From assembly GCF_027921745.1 (NCBI RefSeq), contig NC_079238.1:1550001-1614000 (forward strand): 64,000 nucleotides of DNA, given 5' to 3'. Shown here one piece after another: positions 1-12,285 of this stretch; the first letter of the stretch is position 1; the number at the start of each line of letters is the position of its first letter. The notes under the pieces are model-generated. The model was given only the letters and a program-made list of their open reading frames with translations, was not told the DNA's origin and made no database searches. The translations under genes were made by a program, and so were the position numbers. The DNA is from Schizosaccharomyces osmophilus (taxonomy: Eukaryota > Ascomycota > Schizosaccharomycetes > Schizosaccharomycetales > Schizosaccharomycetaceae).

Positions 1-676
1 ATAGACATCCATACACGTTATAGCATCATCATGAGAATCCATAAAAAATCGGAATTGACGCCCGTTTTCTGCTTGTCTAGTCATTATGATGGCACCAACA
101 CGACCATCCACAAAACCAAATCCAAAAATTTGTTTATGTAATTTCATAATTGTAATGGTATGAATTAGAGATCCATCTGAGCTAGCATGCAATACAGACC
201 TCTCCACTTTTCCAGTATTTGGATCAGAGACTGATATAGACCCTGTAAGCCGGTTACCAGCAAACAAACGTCCACTTAGAAAATCGTAATACAAATCAGT
301 CAATTGCCCGACACGACAATCATACTGAACAGTTTGACCTTTTCCACGCTCATATGCTCTGGTAATAGCTGATCTCAATAAATACTCCTGTCTCCAAGTT
401 CCATTGCCCAGAGGACTGAATTCATGAAAGTCATTGGCATCAAAATGATAGAAAAATGCAGTACGCCAACTTAAATCATCCGATAATAATCTATTCCAAA
501 ATTTACAAGTGCATTGAACCGATAATAAGGAGCGCGGTTCAAGGAATGAAAAGACTATAATAAGGATTTCTATGTAAACGTTAGATATCACCCACACGCC
601 TTCAAAGACACATACCTTTTGGTAAATTTTGTATGCCCAATCCTTTTATTTCATTTACACTTTGGACACTATTCAT
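1..676 (-). CDS. pof10: F-box protein Pof10, 5' part (runs off the left edge)
   Basis: Two exons are visible, 676..616 and 569..1 continuing beyond the window, with one intron (GTATGT donor, CTAAC branch point, TACATAG acceptor). The first 210 codons are present. Residues about 16-60 form an F-box: LPKEIL, then FSFLEPRSLL, then CTCKFWNRLLSD followed by SWR. F-box proteins bind Skp1 and bring substrates to SCF ubiquitin ligases. The part after the F-box (GNGTWRQEYLLRSA, then repeated beta-strand-like stretches) resembles the WD-like C-terminal half of this family. The acceptor nearer the exon was rejected because it would shorten the F-box spacing. In S. pombe, as I recall, pof10 is the neighbour of rio2, which supports the symbol. 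The 3' half is missing. Confidence 0.8.
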
Positions 677-1060
677 TCCTTTTGTGGTAATGAAATTAAC
701 GAATTTTGCGTTTGGTGTTTGGCAAGTTCTTGATGGCAATGAAAAGCAATACTTCACTTGTACTTGAAGCTGCACTCTTTTGATGCCTTCAATTAATTAG
801 AAAAATTAAGACTAATTTGAAACCGTAAGTGCGTCAAACGCTTTAAAAACTGTAAGTGATTTGCTACCGCTGACTTAACAATTTTTTAAAGTATGAATTA
901 CAGGATTAAAAATATTAAGATAACTTAATATTATTATTGCTTAAAGTACATTTAAATACCAGTTCGATTTTTTTATATCCATTATTAACAATAACCAAAA
1001 CCTTCGCAAAAGCTCCCCTGAGATTTCCTTAGAATAAAAAACTAGTTATTACCAAAATCT
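677..1060. other. Intergenic, pof10 promoter and rio2 3' region
   Basis: This stretch lies between two minus-strand genes. It is AT-rich with several in-frame stops on both strands. It should hold the pof10 promoter and 5' UTR and the rio2 terminator. I see no conserved element in it. Confidence 0.5.
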
Positions 1061-2227
1061 TTATTCGCCATCCTCTTCTTCCTCTTCAGAACTTTCTTCC
1101 TTCTGTTCTTCGTCCTCTTCAGGCTCCAATTCACCCTTGCTCTTTCGTTCTTCTATATCTTTTCTATATCGTTCTAATTCCTTCGCCTGCTTTTTATTAA
1201 AACCAGTGGCTTCAACAAGCACATCCAAGGAATTTTCTTTCTCCATATTTATTATATCGTCGAAGTCAGGAACAGGGCCTTCATATACATAGTGCTTTTT
1301 AAAATAATCAACAATGCAGTTCAAATCACGTTCAAAGTACCATTTGGCATCAGGATGGCTAGTAGAAACCATCTGAGGAAAGTCGATAATAACTGGCGTA
1401 CCGTCTTCATAGACGATGATATTGAATTCATTATAATCACCATGAATCAAACCGTTTCTCGCTAACCGCACTAAAATATCTATAAGTCTTTTATAAAGAT
1501 CAGCAGGATCTTTGACTTCTTGAATTGCTCGCAAAGGAAAGGCATCAATGAATTCCATAATAACGCAATGTCTAGAATGATCAATTGGTTTGGGAATAGG
1601 AAATCCATGCTCGTAAAGGATTTTCATAAATGTAAACTCTTTTGTAGCAGCCAACCTAGAGAGGTATTGCCATGAGCTTGTTTTCCTATTTTTTAAATAG
1701 TCTCTGTTATTCTTGACGCTACGGAAGGAGGTTCTTCCCAGACGATGAATTTTTAATATGTACTGCTTTCCTTTCTGGTCACTAACGACATATACATCCG
1801 ACTCTTTTCCAACACCAATCTGATTGCCGACAGAATATACACTTGCACGTTTCGATAATGCTTTCAAGGCTAAGTAGTCATAGCCTGCAGAGGTCAACCT
1901 GTATCCGTCATAACTAATATGAGGCATTTTAGCAATTAATTTTGTCATATATAAAATAGACAAAGATTTAGCGCAGGTTCCTCCTCTTAATTTTGCAATT
2001 TGATTGATCATGCTAGTAGGAACAACTTCATGGTTACGACTTCCCATTTCAACCTATACGTATTAGCTTATTGTTATTTTTTCTTTTCAGTAGATATTAT
2101 CAAGCTACTGAAGACCATCAATAGTTTGTGTCATTCGAAGTGCTTTCAAAATTTTACATACAGCTGTCAAAGTTCGAAAATCCTCTGCGGACAAATACCG
2201 CATGGATTTTATGTTTAAATTCACCAT
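1061..2227 (-). CDS. rio2: Serine/threonine kinase Rio2 (40S ribosome maturation)
   Basis: Two exons, 2227..2162 and 2053..1061, encode 352 aa. The 108-nt intron has a GTATGT donor and a TATAG acceptor. Rio2 is an atypical kinase/ATPase that rides on pre-40S particles and is needed for late cytoplasmic 18S rRNA maturation. The N-terminal winged helix covers about residues 1-90 (MRYLSAEDFRTL, then GSRNHEVVP, then LTSAGYDYLALKAL). The kinase domain shows the P-loop-like GVGKESDVY (about 102-110), the catalytic HGDYNEFN (Asp about 228) and the metal-binding DFP (Asp about 246). The C-terminus is a long Glu/Lys-rich tail, as in other Rio2 proteins. The first exon is needed because the downstream ATG would cut off the winged helix. 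Confidence 0.95.
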
Positions 2228-2576
2228 CGCGATAAACTATTTCTAGAAATCTTTAAAAAAACTGTTGGATATTGAGAAGTGGTGTTGTGTCGCGTTGGCA
2301 AGAGCAAATGGTGAAATAAGGTAATAATATGAATAGGGATGCATCTATGGCCCTAGGCGTATTTTATTCATTTTCATTTAGCGGAATTATATCTAGCTTA
2401 GTAAATGAATTTAATTTACAAAGTTTAAATATATTATTTCAAAATGTAAGCTATTTAGTCGCATTGCATACTATAATTTAAGGTAATTTTCTTACATATA
2501 CAATTTCCTCTTTCCTTCAGCGGAATGAGACTATCTTTTCTTATTACTATGTGTAAATACTCGTAATCGTAATGCA
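2228..2576. other. Intergenic, rio2 promoter and mlh1 3' region
   Basis: This AT-rich gap lies between two minus-strand genes. It contains no open frame of note and no recognisable RNA gene. Confidence 0.5.
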
Positions 2577-4844
2577 TTAACAACGTTCAAAAACTGTATA
2601 CAGCCGTGGCAGACTGGCCACCTGAAAAATAGCCATTTGCTCAAAAAGCTCTTTGGGACAAATCAGTCTGCGGCGAAATTCTGGAAAGAAGAACTCTTCC
2701 AGTATTCGTTCCATATATAATATATCTTCAGAAGCAGTATTCTCTGGCGATAGCCTTAGAGGTACGTAAAGTTTTGCCAAGGCTTTCATGACTCCTTCTA
2801 GACAAGACCGTTCATCTAGCCAGTCAATCCTGTTAGGTGCAATATCCTTCAAAAACAACGGTAATCTATTCAAAAAGGGCTTATAACCTTTGCTTAGACA
2901 GGGAACAGCGCTAAGAAACCCTTCAGCAGATATATCTACCGAAAAATATTCATTTAACATATCCCGCCTGGCCATCAAAAGCTTTCTAGTTTTCTCAGAA
3001 AACTCATGATCCTCATTGGTAAATGAAATAGCTAAAATTTTATCAAGAGGAATTGGAGGATTCATGTATATTTTTCCATAATTTGCAAATTCACTTAGAC
3101 AAATTTGGTAGAAAAGAAAATAAGCTAGCTTTCCATAGTCAACTAGATATAAACCGATGTTATGCTGAATGGCTGCAATCCTCTTATACGGGCATACCAG
3201 CCCAACATATTTATGCTCGGAAAGAATGTTTGTAGCTAATAAATGCATTGAATTCAGAACTTCATTCTGAAGTTGTCTAATACTTTCTAATTCACAAGGG
3301 ATAACGGTTTGGTCTTCGGATTTTTCCCTCGCGTCTTCCTCCAGTGCTCCTTCAAATGAAGGAGACGGATGCATCAAAGGCTCAGCTGGCGTTCCTTCAT
3401 TACCCATTTCTTTAGTCGGTGAATTCTGTTTATTAGAATTCAAAGTGGCAGTCTTTTTGGGGGAAGAGAACATTGCCTTTATACTTTGTTCCCTAGGGTC
3501 TGTGCGTACCATATTGTTTTCGTATATCTTTTTGTTTTTTTGCGTTAGGAGTTCAGGCGTTTTAACCATTGTGATACTTGGAATTGTGGTTTGCATGGAA
3601 TAAGAACGTTGTTCATCTGTATTTTCCAAAAGCTCTACTAGCTTATCACTTATGGCACCAATTATTTCATGATCGTATAGAAAGTGAACTATTCGTTTAG
3701 AAGGGTGCACATTCACATCTAATTGCTCAGGCTTCATTGAAAGAGATAAATAAACAAAGTAGGATGCGCCTTTATGTAGAAACTTGGAATATGTTTCATC
3801 AACGGCGTTTTTCAATTCAATAGATTCCACGAGTCGATTATTAATGAATACAATAAAAATGCTTTTTTTATCCTCGTAATCAGCGCTGCTAACCAAACCA
3901 TCTGCGTGAAAGCTCTCTACATTGATAGCTCCTTCCGGAATTTTCAACACTCTCAAATGCTTTACAGCAAGGGTCCCGTAGACATGACGGATCTTGTCCT
4001 TTGTAGATAATCGAGAGCTAAGAGAAATAGACGCAACAGTTTCACCAACTTTTTTGCAAGAAAATGACACCATCTCGGAATGAATGGCATATTTCTGCAT
4101 CAGATTCAAAACCCGGCGATACTCTTCGCTACCATGTTTCAGAGCGGCCTTTCTGCCAGGTACGTTGTAAAAAAGTTCCTCAACCGTAATCACTGTGCCT
4201 TGTTTGCCGGCACAAGGTTGAGGAGCTGAAGTGTTATGAGGAGCTGCAGGAGCTAGCTTACCATCGACATAAAACGCTCTAAATTGAAAAGTAAGTTTCT
4301 TGCGTACAATTTGTAATCACGCATACCTCCACGCATGTAAATCTCCCTCACGTTTCGTTGTAATTGTCACTTTGGCAACATGGCTAATACTTGCCAAAGC
4401 TTCACCTCGAAATCCGAATGTTTGGATTTGTTGCAAATCCTCAAACTTTTCTAATTTTGATGTACTAAAACGTTGACAAAGGTAAGGTAAATCATCATAC
4501 TAACTATGTTAGTTTCTTTTGCAATACTCACTAGCAACAAAGGGTTTGCTTACATGAATCCCTGCACCATTATCTGAAATCTGTAAAAGTTTTAATCCAC
4601 CATCTTTTAACAGGACCTCTATCGACGTGCTTCCAGCATCCAAAGCATTTTCCAACAATTCCTTAACGGCATTTTCTGGACGTTCTATAATCTTTAGGTG
4701 GCGTCAGCAAACCGTTATATTGATTGAAATTTCATTCGAGTGGTTCTCTTTGACACTAAAACGTACCTCACCAGCAGCAATTTTATTTACAACAGCCGGA
4801 TTTAAAGGCCTTATTCGTCTCGTCTGGTATTCATCTTCTTTCAT
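2577..4844 (-). CDS. mlh1: DNA mismatch repair ATPase Mlh1 (MutL family)
   Basis: Four exons (4844..4767, 4691..4554, 4499..4327, 4278..2577) encode 696 aa. Mlh1 pairs with Pms1 in MutL-alpha and couples MutS mismatch recognition to strand removal in the nucleus. The GHKL ATPase motifs are split over the first exons: [26 protein letters not shown] ends at about residue 46, DNGAGI follows at about 66-71 and GFRGEAL at about 101-107. The second part of the N-terminal domain has [13 protein letters not shown] and [15 protein letters not shown]. The C-terminal dimerisation half ends in FERC, the conserved Mlh1 C-terminus. All three introns have good CTAAC-like branch points. The promoter is shared with the divergent syo1 gene. 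Confidence 0.96.
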
Positions 4845-5097
4845 AATTTAAATATCAATACGAGATATACGTATATTTTGAACATAAAAATACTGTAGTC
4901 CTGTTTTCACGTTTCACTCTTTACCTAAAGTTTCATGGAAGCATCAGATATGGTGTTCATTAAGGTAGTGATAAAGTTGGCGACGCGAAACGAGTATACG
5001 GTAAACATGTAGCGTTTCTTATGAAATTTTAGACTTGTAGAGAACGAAACTTTGAATTTTCAACCTTCAAATTTTGGGAATATCGGTTTTGTGGAAA

Positions 5098-7264
5098 ATG
5101 GGAAAAGCAAACGTTAGAAGAAGGAATCAAAGGAAAAACAGATTGAACCCTTTGAAGAAACAAGATGGAGCCATCAAAGAATTGCCCTTGGATCTGAAAG
5201 AAAGTGCTTTACCAGTTCTTTCCAGAGTATGTGCTTAAAGATACTATTTATAGGAAGATTTGAAACTAACCAAAATTAGCTTGAAAATCCTGAAGCGAAA
5301 GAAAGGTCATGGGCCGCTAGTGCTATTTCTAGTATCATTGTAAGCAGCTCAGAGGGACGCTTACTACTCTTAAAGAATGGACTTGTTTCTAAGCTTATGA
5401 ATCGCTTGACTGATGACTCAATTGAAGTTGTTGTTGAAGTTACAGGTGCGTTTCGAAATCTTGCGATTGAGGAAGAATATGCGGTCCTGATGGACATGTA
5501 CAGGAAGAACATTCTCGCTCCTTTAGATACCTGGCAAAATAAGGTTTGCATACTCTTAAGTGAAGCACGAATGCTAATGATTTGACTTAGATTGATTCGT
5601 TTTTAGAAAACATCGTCCAAGAGAAAATACAGTTAGAAAGCTACGAAGACAAAGGATTCTTTAGTTGTCTTTGTGCTATTGCTGAAAATGTCGCATCTTT
5701 ATATCTAAATTTTGGGTATGTATTTGATTTCTTCTTTAGTACATTTATGTCTTAATACTAACAATTTAGCGAAACAACTTTCCAAGTGCTGAATTCTCTT
5801 AACCAAAAGAATGTTCTTTCATTCCTTTTCCGTTTAATCGTACCTGCGGCTAAGGTCCCCTTGCCTGTCGTCGAAACATCATTACAAGCTTTATTCACTT
5901 TGACCGATGACAACGACGGTGGCTTATTAACTTTCCTTCAAAATCCTAACAATACTCCGGATGCAATAATTGATCTTCTTCACTTTTACATGAAGAGTGA
6001 ATCACCTTTAGCCAAGGTCTACTCAGTAGGCTGTTTATTCAATATTTATCAATCTAAAGTGGTCGCTAAAAACTTTGGTGAGCTTTTGTCTTCCGAAAGC
6101 TTGTTGGAAATTTTGTCTAATGAATCTCTTCCGGTTTTAACGGCCTTGCTTCCAGACGAGCAAGCTTACTTAGATTTCGTTGACCGTGATTTACAATCCT
6201 TTAAAAAGAACGGACTTACTCAACTCAAGGACGAGGAAGCTATCCTATCTTCCGATCTTTTGGTAGTACCAGCCGCTTTGGAAATCCTTTCCTCTTTGAC
6301 ATCGTTGCTTCAAAGCCTTGCCGAGGGTCATGTTGAAGAAGAGTTTGGAGATTCGTTCGTTGCAGAAGATGATGGCAACAAAGCTTTGGAGGATCTATCA
6401 AGTGTAGTCGATGAGGAGCCAATGAATACAGACCAGGCCATGGACGTTGATGGTGCAACCAATGAAAAATCAAATTCCAAGCTAATTGAATACATGCTGG
6501 ATTCTGTTTTACCAAAATTAAGCTCATACTTTAGTTGGCTTTCGAAGTTCTCGTCTGACGATATTCCTTCTAATTTGAAAAGCTACTTGTTAGAAGTTTC
6601 GGAAAGAACAATTGAATGCTTAAACAACATATCGTGGTCATGTAATGGTGTCTTTACTGATGCTTCTGATTCTTCTAAAAAGTGGAATATACAGGCCAAC
6701 CAGCTCGTACAATGGCTTTTTAAAACCATATTTGCAGATTTGCATAATAACTCTTGGCCATTTAGTGCTGATACTTTCACAGTTAGTTGTGGACTTCTCT
6801 GGGCAGCTGCTAGAGCCGCTTCAGAAGTATCAAATTCCATTACTGCTGAACAAATAGCCTCCTTAATCGGCTATGCTTCGGCTCATGGATCCTTGGATGC
6901 ACAGGTCCGCATTTTCGGTGCCTTTGCTACTTTGGGCCGCACTGATAACATTTCAGTAAATGAAATAATAGGACAAACTCTGTTTTCCTGCCTTTCTTTG
7001 TCAGAGCCTAATCCACAATTGACTGTTGAAGCACTAAACACTATATACGACGTCTATGGCGATAAATCATATCCTTACGATGCTCCTGTTTTCCAGCAAA
7101 GGAACTATTTACAACAGTTGGCCAATTCCTTACCAAAGATCACTCAGATGGTTAAACGCATTAATCGTAAAAGCGATAGCTTGTTACGATTTCGAGCTGA
7201 GGAAGCTTTAGAAAATTTGGGTGCATTCATTGAATATAAACAGTCGGAATATACTGGTAATTAG
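5098..7264 (+). CDS. syo1: Symportin Syo1 (HEAT/ARM repeat; co-imports uL18/Rpl5 and uL5/Rpl11)
   Basis: Four exons (5098..5226, 5280..5543, 5591..5715, 5770..7264) encode 670 aa. Syo1/HEATR3 is a transport adaptor that carries ribosomal proteins Rpl5 and Rpl11 together into the nucleus with importin (Kap104). The N-terminus starts MGKANVRRRNQRKNR, a basic PY-NLS-like tail typical of the family. An ARM stretch follows (ENPEAKERSWAASAISSII, then GAFRNLAIEEEYAVL). The middle holds a long acidic loop around residues 360-390, also a family trait. The rest is alpha-helical repeat up to EALENLGAFIEYKQSEY. The second intron uses an unusual GTTTGC donor. Confidence 0.88.
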
Positions 7265-7420
7265 CTTTTTTGGCAATAATATAAATAAATCTGGGCAAGT
7301 ACTGAAGGGTGTTTAAATATATACATAACACTAGCACTAATGAGTATAATTAAAACTTAAATCGAAACATTTCGTTGAACTTTCATTAAATACTTCTATA
7401 AATTACAATGACGCAGCTTT

Positions 7421-10034
7421 TTAAATTTGACCAAGAAGCATTTCGCTCACGTACGGTGCAACCGCAGGATTCATCGTGCTAACTTCAAGAACATGCCCCT
7501 CAATTGCTGAAAACAGCATTTTTCCTTGCTTTGACCGAACAAGATTTCGCAGAACAAGAGTCGCCGTCAATGCGATACCAGTCGCGTCACCGCGTTCATC
7601 CACAGCAGTTAAAAGCAAAGGAACACGAAATTCTCTTGAAGGGCATAACTTGCGACCGTCAGAATTTGTATTTTGGATATTATTATCGTACAAATGGGTC
7701 AAAATATGCTTTAATAGACGCTGATGAGACGTTTCCGGTAATCCACCCGACAAACCAGATTGTACTTGATAAGTACAATCTCCCCATCGACATTGCATTT
7801 CCTCTAGTACCTGAGGAAAAATATGTGATTCCTGAATATGTGCCCATGTTGATTTGGTTCCCAAGACGGTTTCTCCACATAAAGTACCATCATTTTTTTT
7901 CCATCTGCAAACTTGAAATTTTTCGCCTATTGTAGAAATTGGAAGTTCTCTTCGCTTAATTCCATTGATAACGTACTCAACTGGCAGCAATGGAGTTGAA
8001 ACTGTCATAGCCCTGGCATTATAAAACGCATGACTAGATACCTTTATAAAATCAGCAGGACTGATAGCCATCAGACCAGGTCCCTGAGCCCTTTCCATAT
8101 CAGAGCAGTACATCTGCCAGATATCAGTTTGTAATACATAATCATCTGGACTAGCTTCAAAGCAACACCTCATCCATTTCACTGAACGCTCAGGTTCTCG
8201 GAGCAAAGTAAGTTGCTGAAGCTCAGAATACGGCAGAGGCAAAAAAGGTGCTTTTTGTAAGGGTTTGGTGGGTTTCACATCTGTTTTTCCGCTGTTTGCA
8301 ACTGCGATCGTTACAAATCGTTCCTGAGCTTGATACATCATTAATCTAGTTAATTGGTTTACGAGAATCCAAACTGCAGAATTCGATAGTAATCCAGATG
8401 TGTTTGTTCGATACGTTGTATACTGATATAGGAAGTCAAGTGTGGCTGCAACAAGCTCCTCGTTATTCGTTTCAGTCAAAGAAATAATTCTGATAACTAC
8501 CTTTTCATCCAAATCTTGAAGAAGTCTATTATTTCGGTCATTCAAAGCAAGTCGAGCGAGAGTTCGCAAAGTGCCAATGAGTACAGCATTGTCCGATGAA
8601 TTAAGAAAGCTGCACAGTAGTAAATATAACCCAATTTTTTCATCTTCGATACTTAAGTGAGAACTAATTGTTTCTGTAATATCTAGACAATAATGGAGAA
8701 GTTCCACATTCTCAAAGGTATTGGCACATCGGATTGCAGACTCTAAAACACTGACTATCAATTCAGTTCTTGCAATTAGCTTTGCATTTTCCACAGATAA
8801 AACAGAATTTCGCAAAACTAAAGTAATACTAATTGCTCTGTCAAGGTATTGAGTGATATCTGAATCGTTGGAGACTTTTTTCAAGAGTGAAATTTGAAAA
8901 CCCAATGCCTCCACCAAGCACTCAGCCAAAAATGGTAATCTCTCCAGTTTAAACTCCTGATGTCTTTCAAATGATATTTTAACTAAATGACATACCGCCC
9001 AATCTACTTCGTCTTCTTGTCGAGATTTCAGAGCTAAAGCCATGCGAATCAATAGAGGAGGTCCAGGTAGCCCTCGACCTAATGATTCCTCAGTTGAAAT
9101 TGTTGATCCTGAAGCTCGATCAACTTGTTGCTGTAAGGGCGAATTTGCTGGCAAAGGATGAATAGGGATAATCGGAAAAGTAGTATTGGAAAAATTAGCT
9201 GCATTGGGTAGAGGTCGATAACTTGAGTTGAGTGCTTCTTCGGCACGTCGTTCAAGCGTAAGAGGAGACGGTGGACGGACGCTTTTATAAAAATTCTGCA
9301 GCGAATTCAAATTTTTGGTGTCTAAAGGAAGATATGATTGTTAGCGATCGTAAACACATATTCTAAAGCGAAGAAACCAGCATACCTGTAACTTCCAAAG
9401 TATCGGTCGATGTAAAAGAAGGCGAAGTGTTGAATGTTTTAACTCGTTGCAAAATATTGTCTCTAATAGATGGTCAGTGCTTTTGAATCTAGAGTAACGC
9501 AAGTAAATTGACGGGCAAGGCAATCAGAGTCAACTACGTACCTATTCAAATTTTGCTCCAAAAGATGAGGAGGAGGACATTGTAAATGCCACATATCAAA
9601 CATTTCCCAGGCGCTATCATTACTAATTAGGATGCATATTCGAAAAGATGAGTACGTACATCAAGTCTTTAAAGTATAAATTCTCTAGACTTTTAGGAGC
9701 CCTAGTGGGATCTAATTGTCGAAATTCCCCGGCGAGGTCGGACCATCCATTTTCCATATTATTTACAGCATCATAACCACCTCGCTTTTTTACTTTTTTA
9801 TATAATTCATAAATGGATATTTGCTTGCGCGTTACTTTTGGAATTGCATCAATGCTGATCCTATACAATTAATGATGTTAATTCTGTGTCTTGTTTTTCT
9901 ACGCATGTTGTCTTTACAAACCCTCGATCGCGCCCAAATAATTCAAGTTTAGAAAGAAAACTTTCCTCTTCATTTAGTCGATTAGTCTCATCATAATTAC
10001 TTTCATTCACAGTATTTTTTATGACTTGCGACAT
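7421..10034 (-). CDS. rsc9: RSC chromatin-remodelling complex subunit Rsc9 (ARID, zinc fingers)
   Basis: Five exons (10034..9922, 9860..9660, 9622..9542, 9462..9386, 9321..7421) encode 790 aa. Rsc9 is an ARID subunit of the nuclear RSC (SWI/SNF-type) remodeller. The ARID spans about residues 25-120: FLSKLELFGRDRG, ISIDAIPKV, IYELYKKVKKRGGYDAV and W-LAGEFRQLDP. A large helical-repeat middle follows. Near residue 635 there is a winged-helix/RFX-like stretch. After it comes a C2H2-like cysteine/histidine pattern (CRWKKNDGTLCG, HIQESH, CRWGDC, HILTHL). The intron phases all agree. The first donor is GTTTGT, and the intron before exon 4 ends at CTGACCATCTATTAG. Confidence 0.9.
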
Positions 10035-10430
10035 TTAGCACTTTGGTTATTTGTTTAGTTCGTTTACTGCCTCAGGAACCGTTACCGAAGTACAGAAACC
10101 CCCACTCAGCCTTAAGTGGGCTGGTTAGTTAACACAAGAGTATTGAAGAAGCCCCCACAACGACTTTTAAATCCCACATATTCTAGTTTCGAAATAAATT
10201 TTGATGGTTTTTCTTACAATTATAATTTGAGCTACCATTAAGTAATATTACTATAAAAAAATAACTTGGAAAACGTACATGTACACCTTTTCATGAATTA
10301 TGTCTGAAAAGGAATAAAATTCTAGCATATCGTGTGAACCTCTACATTCTATCTCTAAGAGATTCACTGTTTTTTTTGTATTACCTCGAGGAATTTTTCA
10401 TCGTGTGATTCTTTTGTGTCTTTGTTTTAC
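10035..10430. promoter_or_regulatory. Divergent promoter region of rsc9 and pop4
   Basis: This 396-bp gap holds both promoters. At about 10100-10128 it contains a short inverted repeat (CCCACT ... AGTGGG) that overlaps a second one (CAGCC ... GGCTG), in a locally GC-rich patch that stands out from its surroundings. Its function is unknown. Confidence 0.4.
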
Positions 10431-11137
10431 ATGGAAGATCCCATTTACAATTCGTTAAGACGTACGAATGCCAATGAGCATGTCACTCCTGAGAGTCTTG
10501 TTCACCAGAGCAAAATTTTAACCAAAGAGGAAGCTGAAAATGTGGTGAATGAAAAGATTGCGTTCAAGCCGGTTCTGCTTGTGCCTACTATGCCAGATGG
10601 AAAAAGAAAACAAACCGTCGATCGACAAAGTAGGAAAAAAAGGGCTTTGTCCTCAAAAGAAAAGCGAGATCTCCATCTAAATAGAGTACCTAAGCATTTG
10701 AAGTATGAACAGTTTGAACCTTTACACTCCATATGGTGCAATTACCTTGACGAGGCAATTGGCAATTCCACTGGTGAACCTCTTCTTGCTAAAATGATCA
10801 AAGCGGAGTTTCATGGATCTTACATGCGGGTCGTTCGCTGCAAGAGTCCTTCTCGTATTGGAATCGAGGGGATTTGCGTACATGAAAGCAAGAATATGCT
10901 TTCTCTTGTAACGAAAAATGATACCGTTGTGCGTAAGTTAAAGCAATTTTATTCTTGTGTTAGAGGCTTTTTAACTAACGCTTTATAGGAATTCCAAAAA
11001 CTGATACTATAATGCAAGTGATTGCTAATATGTCTAATAGACGTTTAGTTATAGAACTTTACGCTCATCATTTACTTTTTCGGGCTGGTGATCGATCCAA
11101 TCGACGATATAAAGGGAAAAACACGATAGATTTGTAA
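10431..11137 (+). CDS. pop4: RNase P / RNase MRP protein subunit Pop4 (Rpp29)
   Basis: Two exons, 10431..10932 and 10989..11137, encode 216 aa. Pop4/Rpp29 is a core protein of RNase P (tRNA 5' processing) and RNase MRP (pre-rRNA processing) in the nucleus. A basic segment (KRKQTVDRQSRKKRALSSKEKRDL) precedes the Rpp29 core. The core has an LHSIWCNYLDEAIG helix and Sm-like beta strands (AKMIKAEFHGSYMRVVRCKSPSRIGIEGICVHE). Splicing GTAAGT to TATAG restores IPKTDTIMQV, and the family's C-terminal FRAGDRSNRRYKGKNTIDL follows. The ATG at 10431 is the first in frame. The length matches the family. Confidence 0.92.
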
Positions 11138-11473
11138 CAATGTACTTTAGTAAATTATCTTATGGTTTGGGATTTTGAATTTTTTCAGTAATTTTGCGAA
11201 ATCTTTGAGATTTCAGGAAACGTCTAAACGAGTAAATTCTAGCATTATTAACTATACTAAACAACAATTAAAACAATTAAAACGGTCAAAACCATTCAAA
11301 CTACATTCAATCGCCCGAGAGTAACAGCAGAAAGTCGCTAAATTAAGCTTACATTAAGCTTCGTTTGCTTTCAATACACTGCTATAACTTTTGACTTCAC
11401 CATAAAAAAACACATTCCAACTTATAAACAGACGCCTTGGAAGCGAAAGAACTTGAGTGTTTATAAAAAAGGA
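11138..11473. other. Intergenic, sld5 promoter
   Basis: This region holds the pop4 3' end and sld5 promoter. It has two short direct repeats: ATTAAGCTT twice around 11342-11361, and AACAATTAAAACAATTAAAAC around 11263-11283. I see no gene here. Confidence 0.45.
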
Positions 11474-12118
11474 ATGGATTGGGACGTGGACGAGCTGCTA
11501 GCTGAACCAACTACAGAAGTAGAGCAAGACTACTCTTCCCTCTGTAGGCAGTGGTTGAATGAGCGTATGGCTCCTGAATTACTTCCGTTTGCAGAAGACG
11601 TTGTTACAAGGGTTACAGAAAGACTTCGAGCTCAAGTGGAAACTTTACAAACTTCAATTGGAACTGCCAATGCCACTGGCTATCGTAGCGTGCTAATTCA
11701 AATTGAACTTGAGCGCATAAAATTTGTTTTAAGGTCTTATTTACGGACAAGATTGAGCAAAATCGACGATTATGGTCAGTATATTCAGGCAAATCCAAGT
11801 GTGCTCCTAAATTTATCATCAACTGAAAGACAGTACCTTTTACGGCATCAACAACTATTGCATAGACATTATATGACCTCTTTTCTTCGAGAACTTCCTA
11901 TTAAGATGAATAAACTCGACGACACAATTGGAAGGACCAGTATGGTAGCAGCACCGGACATGGAGAGTCCCGTTTTTTGTATGGTTAATGAAACAATTGA
12001 AGAAAACCTTAGAGTGGCAGAAAATGAATATGTAACTTTGGATCGGGGTGATATTTTACTTTTGAAGTACTCGGCTATTGCAAATTATGTTCGTACTGGA
12101 GCTGTTTCCCTAATTTAA
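11474..12118 (+). CDS. sld5: GINS complex subunit Sld5
   Basis: A single exon of 214 aa. Sld5 is one of the four GINS subunits. GINS joins Cdc45 and Mcm2-7 in the CMG replicative helicase in the nucleus. The N-terminus MDWDVDELLAEPT and the A-domain helices (SLCRQWLNERMAPELLPF, then IELERIKFVLRSYLRTRLSKI) are diagnostic. So is the C-terminal B-domain (ENEYVTLDRGDILLLKYSAIANYVRTGAVSLI). The ATG at 11474 was chosen because upstream in-frame sequence has no ATG and lacks conservation. The length equals the S. pombe protein as I remember it. Confidence 0.94.
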   Translation: MDWDVDELLAEPTTEVEQDYSSLCRQWLNERMAPELLPFAEDVVTRVTERLRAQVETLQTSIGTANATGYRSVLIQIELERIKFVLRSYLRTRLSKIDDYGQYIQANPSVLLNLSSTERQYLLRHQQLLHRHYMTSFLRELPIKMNKLDDTIGRTSMVAAPDMESPVFCMVNETIEENLRVAENEYVTLDRGDILLLKYSAIANYVRTGAVSLI

Positions 12119-12285
12119 GCCTTCTTTTGTATTTTATAGACCTCAAAAATAACTCTAATACCTCTCGAATATTGATGTAACATCAATTCTATAACTAGAC
12201 AATAGCAATTTATGCAATCCTATATTTATTCTCCTTCATTTGACAAAGGTTGTGTAGGGTTTTTGAGAAACACACACTATGTTTT

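Noticed and set aside
7504-7935. 143-codon plus-strand open frame
   Set aside because: It lies antisense to the conserved zinc-finger end of rsc9 and shows no family resemblance; it is a shadow of that gene.
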